This document shows, piece after piece, positions 53,699 through 55,672 of a stretch of 55,672 bases of DNA (its first letter is position 1; each line of letters begins with the position of its first letter). This DNA is from Agrobacterium rubi TR3 = NBRC 13261 (GTDB lineage Bacteria > Pseudomonadota > Alphaproteobacteria > Rhizobiales > Rhizobiaceae). The notes under the pieces were generated by a model. It ran no database searches and was not told the origin of the DNA. It worked only from the letters and a program-made list of their open reading frames with translations. Both the position numbers and the translations under genes were made by a program. The stretch lies in NCBI RefSeq assembly GCF_000739935.1, contig NZ_BBJU01000033.1, positions 1-55,672 on the forward strand, given 5' to 3'.

Positions 53699-54901
53699 AT
53701 GCGGTCGATCGGAATGGATGTGCATCGAAGTTTTGCGCAGGTCGCGGTTCTTGACCGGGGCAAGGTCACAGAAGAATTCCGGGTGGAACTGGATTACGAC
53801 GCTGTGGTGGCCTTTGGGCAGAAGCTTCGAAAAGATGACGAAGTTATACTGGAAGCGACCGGGAACACCTCGGCCATCGTAAGGTTGCTGACGCCTTTCG
53901 TGGCCAAGGTCGTTATCGCGAACCCGCTTCAGGTGAAGGCCATCGCCCACGCGCGCGTGAAGACCGACAAAGTCGACGCGAGGATTCTAGCGCAGCTTCA
54001 TGCCGCCGGCTTTTTGCCAGAGGTCTGGGCCGCGGATGACGATACCCTGAACCTGCGTCGTCTCGTCTCGGAGCGCGCGGCGCTCGTGCGATCAGTGCGA
54101 CGGGTGAAGAGCAGGGTCCAAGCCGTTCTCCACGCCAATCTCGTGCCGAAATACTCGGGACATCTGTTCGGAAAAGGCGGCAGGGACTGGCTCTCGACGG
54201 CCCCGTTGCCCAGGGCAGAGCGCGACCTCCTCGCCCGCCATCTCGATGAACTGGACTGGCTGAAGGGCAAGCTTGAAAAGCTGGATGGCACCATGGCGCG
54301 AATTGCGCTCGACGACACTCGCACGCGCAAGCTGATGACGATCGCCGGAATAAATTCTGTGGTTGCCACAGCGGTGATAGCCGCCATTGGCGACATCTCC
54401 CGGTTCCCGACGCCCGACCGGCTTGCGAGCTACTTCGGCTTGACCCCGCGGGTGCGCCAGTCCGGCGATCGCGGGGCAATCCATGGCCGCATCTCGAAAC
54501 AGGGAAATGCGATTGCCAGAACGATGCTGATTGAAGCTGCCTGGTCGGCCGCGTCGGTTCCGGGGCCGCTGCGTGCCTTCTTTCTCCGGATTAAGGACCG
54601 CAAAGGCCTCAACGTCGCGGCGGTCGCAACGGCGCGCAAGATCGCAAATCTGATCTGGGAGTTGCTGACCAAGGAAGCTCCCTACAGATGGGCTCGGCCC
54701 GCCTTTGTTGCCATGAAGATGCGCAAGCTTGAACTGCGTGCCGGCGCAGCCAAAGCACATGGGCCAGCTGGTCCCGCCCGCGATTACTGGATCAAGGAAA
54801 TCCGCCATCGAGAGATGGAGCTCGTTGCACAGGCGGAGGCAGCCTACGCAGCCATGGTCGAAGCCTGGAGAGATAGGCCACCTAAACCACAAAAAGGCTG
54901 A
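53699..54901 (+). CDS. IS110-family transposase
   Basis: A 400-residue recombinase with the IS110 layout: an N-terminal RuvC-like DEDD domain (MRSIGMDVHRSFAQVAVLD with Asp7, VILEATGN with Glu at about 52, and KTDKVDARILA with the last acidic pair at about 93-96) and a C-terminal Transposase_20 domain (about 210-310; AGINSVVATAVIAAIGDIS, then RLASYFGLTPRVRQSG and HGRISKQGNA). A conserved Ser lies in AAWSAASVPG at about 284. The ATG at 53699 follows GGAGG. The gene appears intact and is the only one in the element. Confidence 0.93.
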   Translation: MRSIGMDVHRSFAQVAVLDRGKVTEEFRVELDYDAVVAFGQKLRKDDEVILEATGNTSAIVRLLTPFVAKVVIANPLQVKAIAHARVKTDKVDARILAQLHAAGFLPEVWAADDDTLNLRRLVSERAALVRSVRRVKSRVQAVLHANLVPKYSGHLFGKGGRDWLSTAPLPRAERDLLARHLDELDWLKGKLEKLDGTMARIALDDTRTRKLMTIAGINSVVATAVIAAIGDISRFPTPDRLASYFGLTPRVRQSGDRGAIHGRISKQGNAIARTMLIEAAWSAASVPGPLRAFFLRIKDRKGLNVAAVATARKIANLIWELLTKEAPYRWARPAFVAMKMRKLELRAGAAKAHGPAGPARDYWIKEIRHREMELVAQAEAAYAAMVEAWRDRPPKPQKG

Positions 54902-54921
54902 GAAAGGGGCTGTTCAACAAC

Positions 54922-55672
54922 ATCCGTGTCGATTTCAATCCGGCCGTCATCAAGATAGACGCTCAATGCTGCCCATCGTGACAGCGCATACCGCATCGCT
55001 TCCGCCAGCTTCTGTTTCTGTGGCAGTGTTGTCTGGACATCCTCGATCCACTCTTTCAGCTCGGCCAGGATGGGTTTGGCATGCTGCTGGCGCAAATCCC
55101 GTCTCTCGTCAGGCAACATGCCACGGATACGATCCTCGATATCGTAGAGAGCACCGATGCGCGTCAGCGCTTCCTGCGCGATCGGTGATGGCTTGAGTTT
55201 GATCACGTCATGGAATTTGCGGCGTACATGCGCCATGCAGGCAGCCTCTATGATCTGATTGCCATACAGCTTGTTGTAGCCAGCATAGCCGTCCGCGTGC
55301 ATCACGCCACTGAAGTTGGAAAGATGTTCAGCCGGGTGCACCCCCTTGCGGTCAGGGCTGTAATAATAAGCGATCGCTCCGGGCCGGGGATCTTGATAGC
55401 CACGCCCATCGAAGACGTAGACCCAGACCCTCCCGGTCTTGGTCTTTCCTCGTCCAGGGTCGAGAACATCGACCGGAGTGTCGTCGGTATGGATCCGATC
55501 GACGGCCGCGATATGCGCTCTGATCAGCAAGATCAGGGGGCCGAGCAAAGCCGATGCACGCCCCATCCAGTCGGCCATCACGGAACGGGAGATATCGATC
55601 CCAAGCCGATCGTACATCTCCGACAGTCGGTAAAGTGGGATGTGATCGTCGAATTTGGCGACCATTGAGATT
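54922..55672 (-). pseudogene. IS66 transposase TnpC, 5' part
   Basis: Frame open to the right window edge, so the beginning is missing. It includes FDDHIPLYRLSEMYDRLGID, the IS66 core with DRIHTDDTPVDVLDPGRGKT (Asp), HADGYAGYNKLYGN (Asp) and CMAHVRRKFHDV (C-x-x-H-x-R), and ends at LDDGRIEIDTD where the IS110 element begins. Beyond 54922 the frame runs on into IS110 DNA to a stop at 54844. Interrupted, so inactive unless rejoined. Confidence 0.88.

Larger units (their letters stand above)
53473..54921 (+). mobile_element. IS110-family insertion sequence
   Basis: About 1449 bp inserted in the IS66 transposase gene. Its ends are inferred by rejoining the two TnpC halves; CATC occurs at both junctions (53469-53472 and 54921-54924), so one copy belongs to the target and the exact limit is uncertain by a few bases. 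No long terminal inverted repeats, as expected for IS110. The 5' non-coding part is about 226 bp and the 3' part about 20 bp, which matches the IS110 rather than the IS1111 group. Confidence 0.85.
53140..55672. mobile_element. IS66-family element, interrupted and cut by the window end
   Basis: The left end is placed near 53140, where GTTAGCGTCCGGTGAGCGG resembles the terminal inverted repeat of IS66 elements. The leftward transposase gene TnpC is split by an IS110 element at 53473-54921. The right end, and any accessory tnpA and tnpB genes, lie beyond the window. The end position is an estimate. Confidence 0.75.

Noticed and set aside
1..55672. CRISPR array, rRNA or tRNA genes, prophage genes
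   Set aside because: No regularly spaced repeats, no recognisable rRNA or tRNA sequence and no phage structural genes were seen.

Overview
The window looks like a chromosomal or megaplasmid segment from an alphaproteobacterium of the Rhizobiaceae (Agrobacterium/Rhizobium type). This rests on the hut gene layout with HutF and HutD, chemoreceptors ending in a WEEF-type pentapeptide, ribose-type ABC importers, the codon/GC character and the IS66 and IS110 elements. It is an inference from gene content; no rRNA, tRNA or replication gene is present to test it.

Region 1 (1-13.4 kb) is a small-molecule and electrophile-response region. After a pentapeptide-repeat protein and an unrecognised 300-residue protein come three short-chain dehydrogenases, a quinone-oxidoreductase-like enzyme, an Old Yellow Enzyme and an RND efflux pump with its adaptor. 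Local MarR and TetR repressors are interleaved, and inverted-repeat operators can be read beside them at about 2720, 7500-7535 and 12683-12737.

Region 2 (13.4-25.9 kb) is mixed. It holds a small conserved protein, a fused trypsin-like protease and DNA/RNA non-specific nuclease, a soluble two-PAS chemoreceptor, a cupin, a large-subunit catalase (katE), a cytochrome P460 with a membrane partner, an alpha/beta hydrolase broken by a frameshift, a LysR regulator and a fourth short-chain dehydrogenase.

Region 3 (25.9-34 kb) is a complete histidine utilisation locus. hutF-hutC run leftward and hutI-hutH-hutG-hutU-hutD run rightward from a shared intergenic region with palindromes expected to bind HutC. 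The route is histidine, urocanate, imidazolonepropionate, formiminoglutamate, formylglutamate, glutamate plus formate.

Region 4 (34-40 kb) holds serA, a small conserved protein, an ArsR regulator divergent from a second Old Yellow Enzyme with a perfect 20-bp palindrome between them, and a CHASE3-type transmembrane chemoreceptor that shares its C-terminal pentapeptide with the first one.

Region 5 (40.2-53.1 kb) is the most interesting part. A ribose-type ABC importer has two paralogous binding proteins, one divergent and one in the operon. Linked to it are an LVIVD-type beta-propeller protein rich in blade-core histidines, two NtaA/DszA-family FMN monooxygenases, two SfnB-family acyl-CoA-dehydrogenase-like flavoenzymes and an aldo/keto reductase. 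This reads as an uncharacterised uptake-and-oxidation pathway, possibly for an organosulfur or thio-sugar compound.

Region 6 (53.1 kb to the end) is an IS66-family element whose transposase gene is split by an IS110-family element. The 5' non-coding part of the IS110 element is hairpin-rich and is a good candidate for a bridge RNA.
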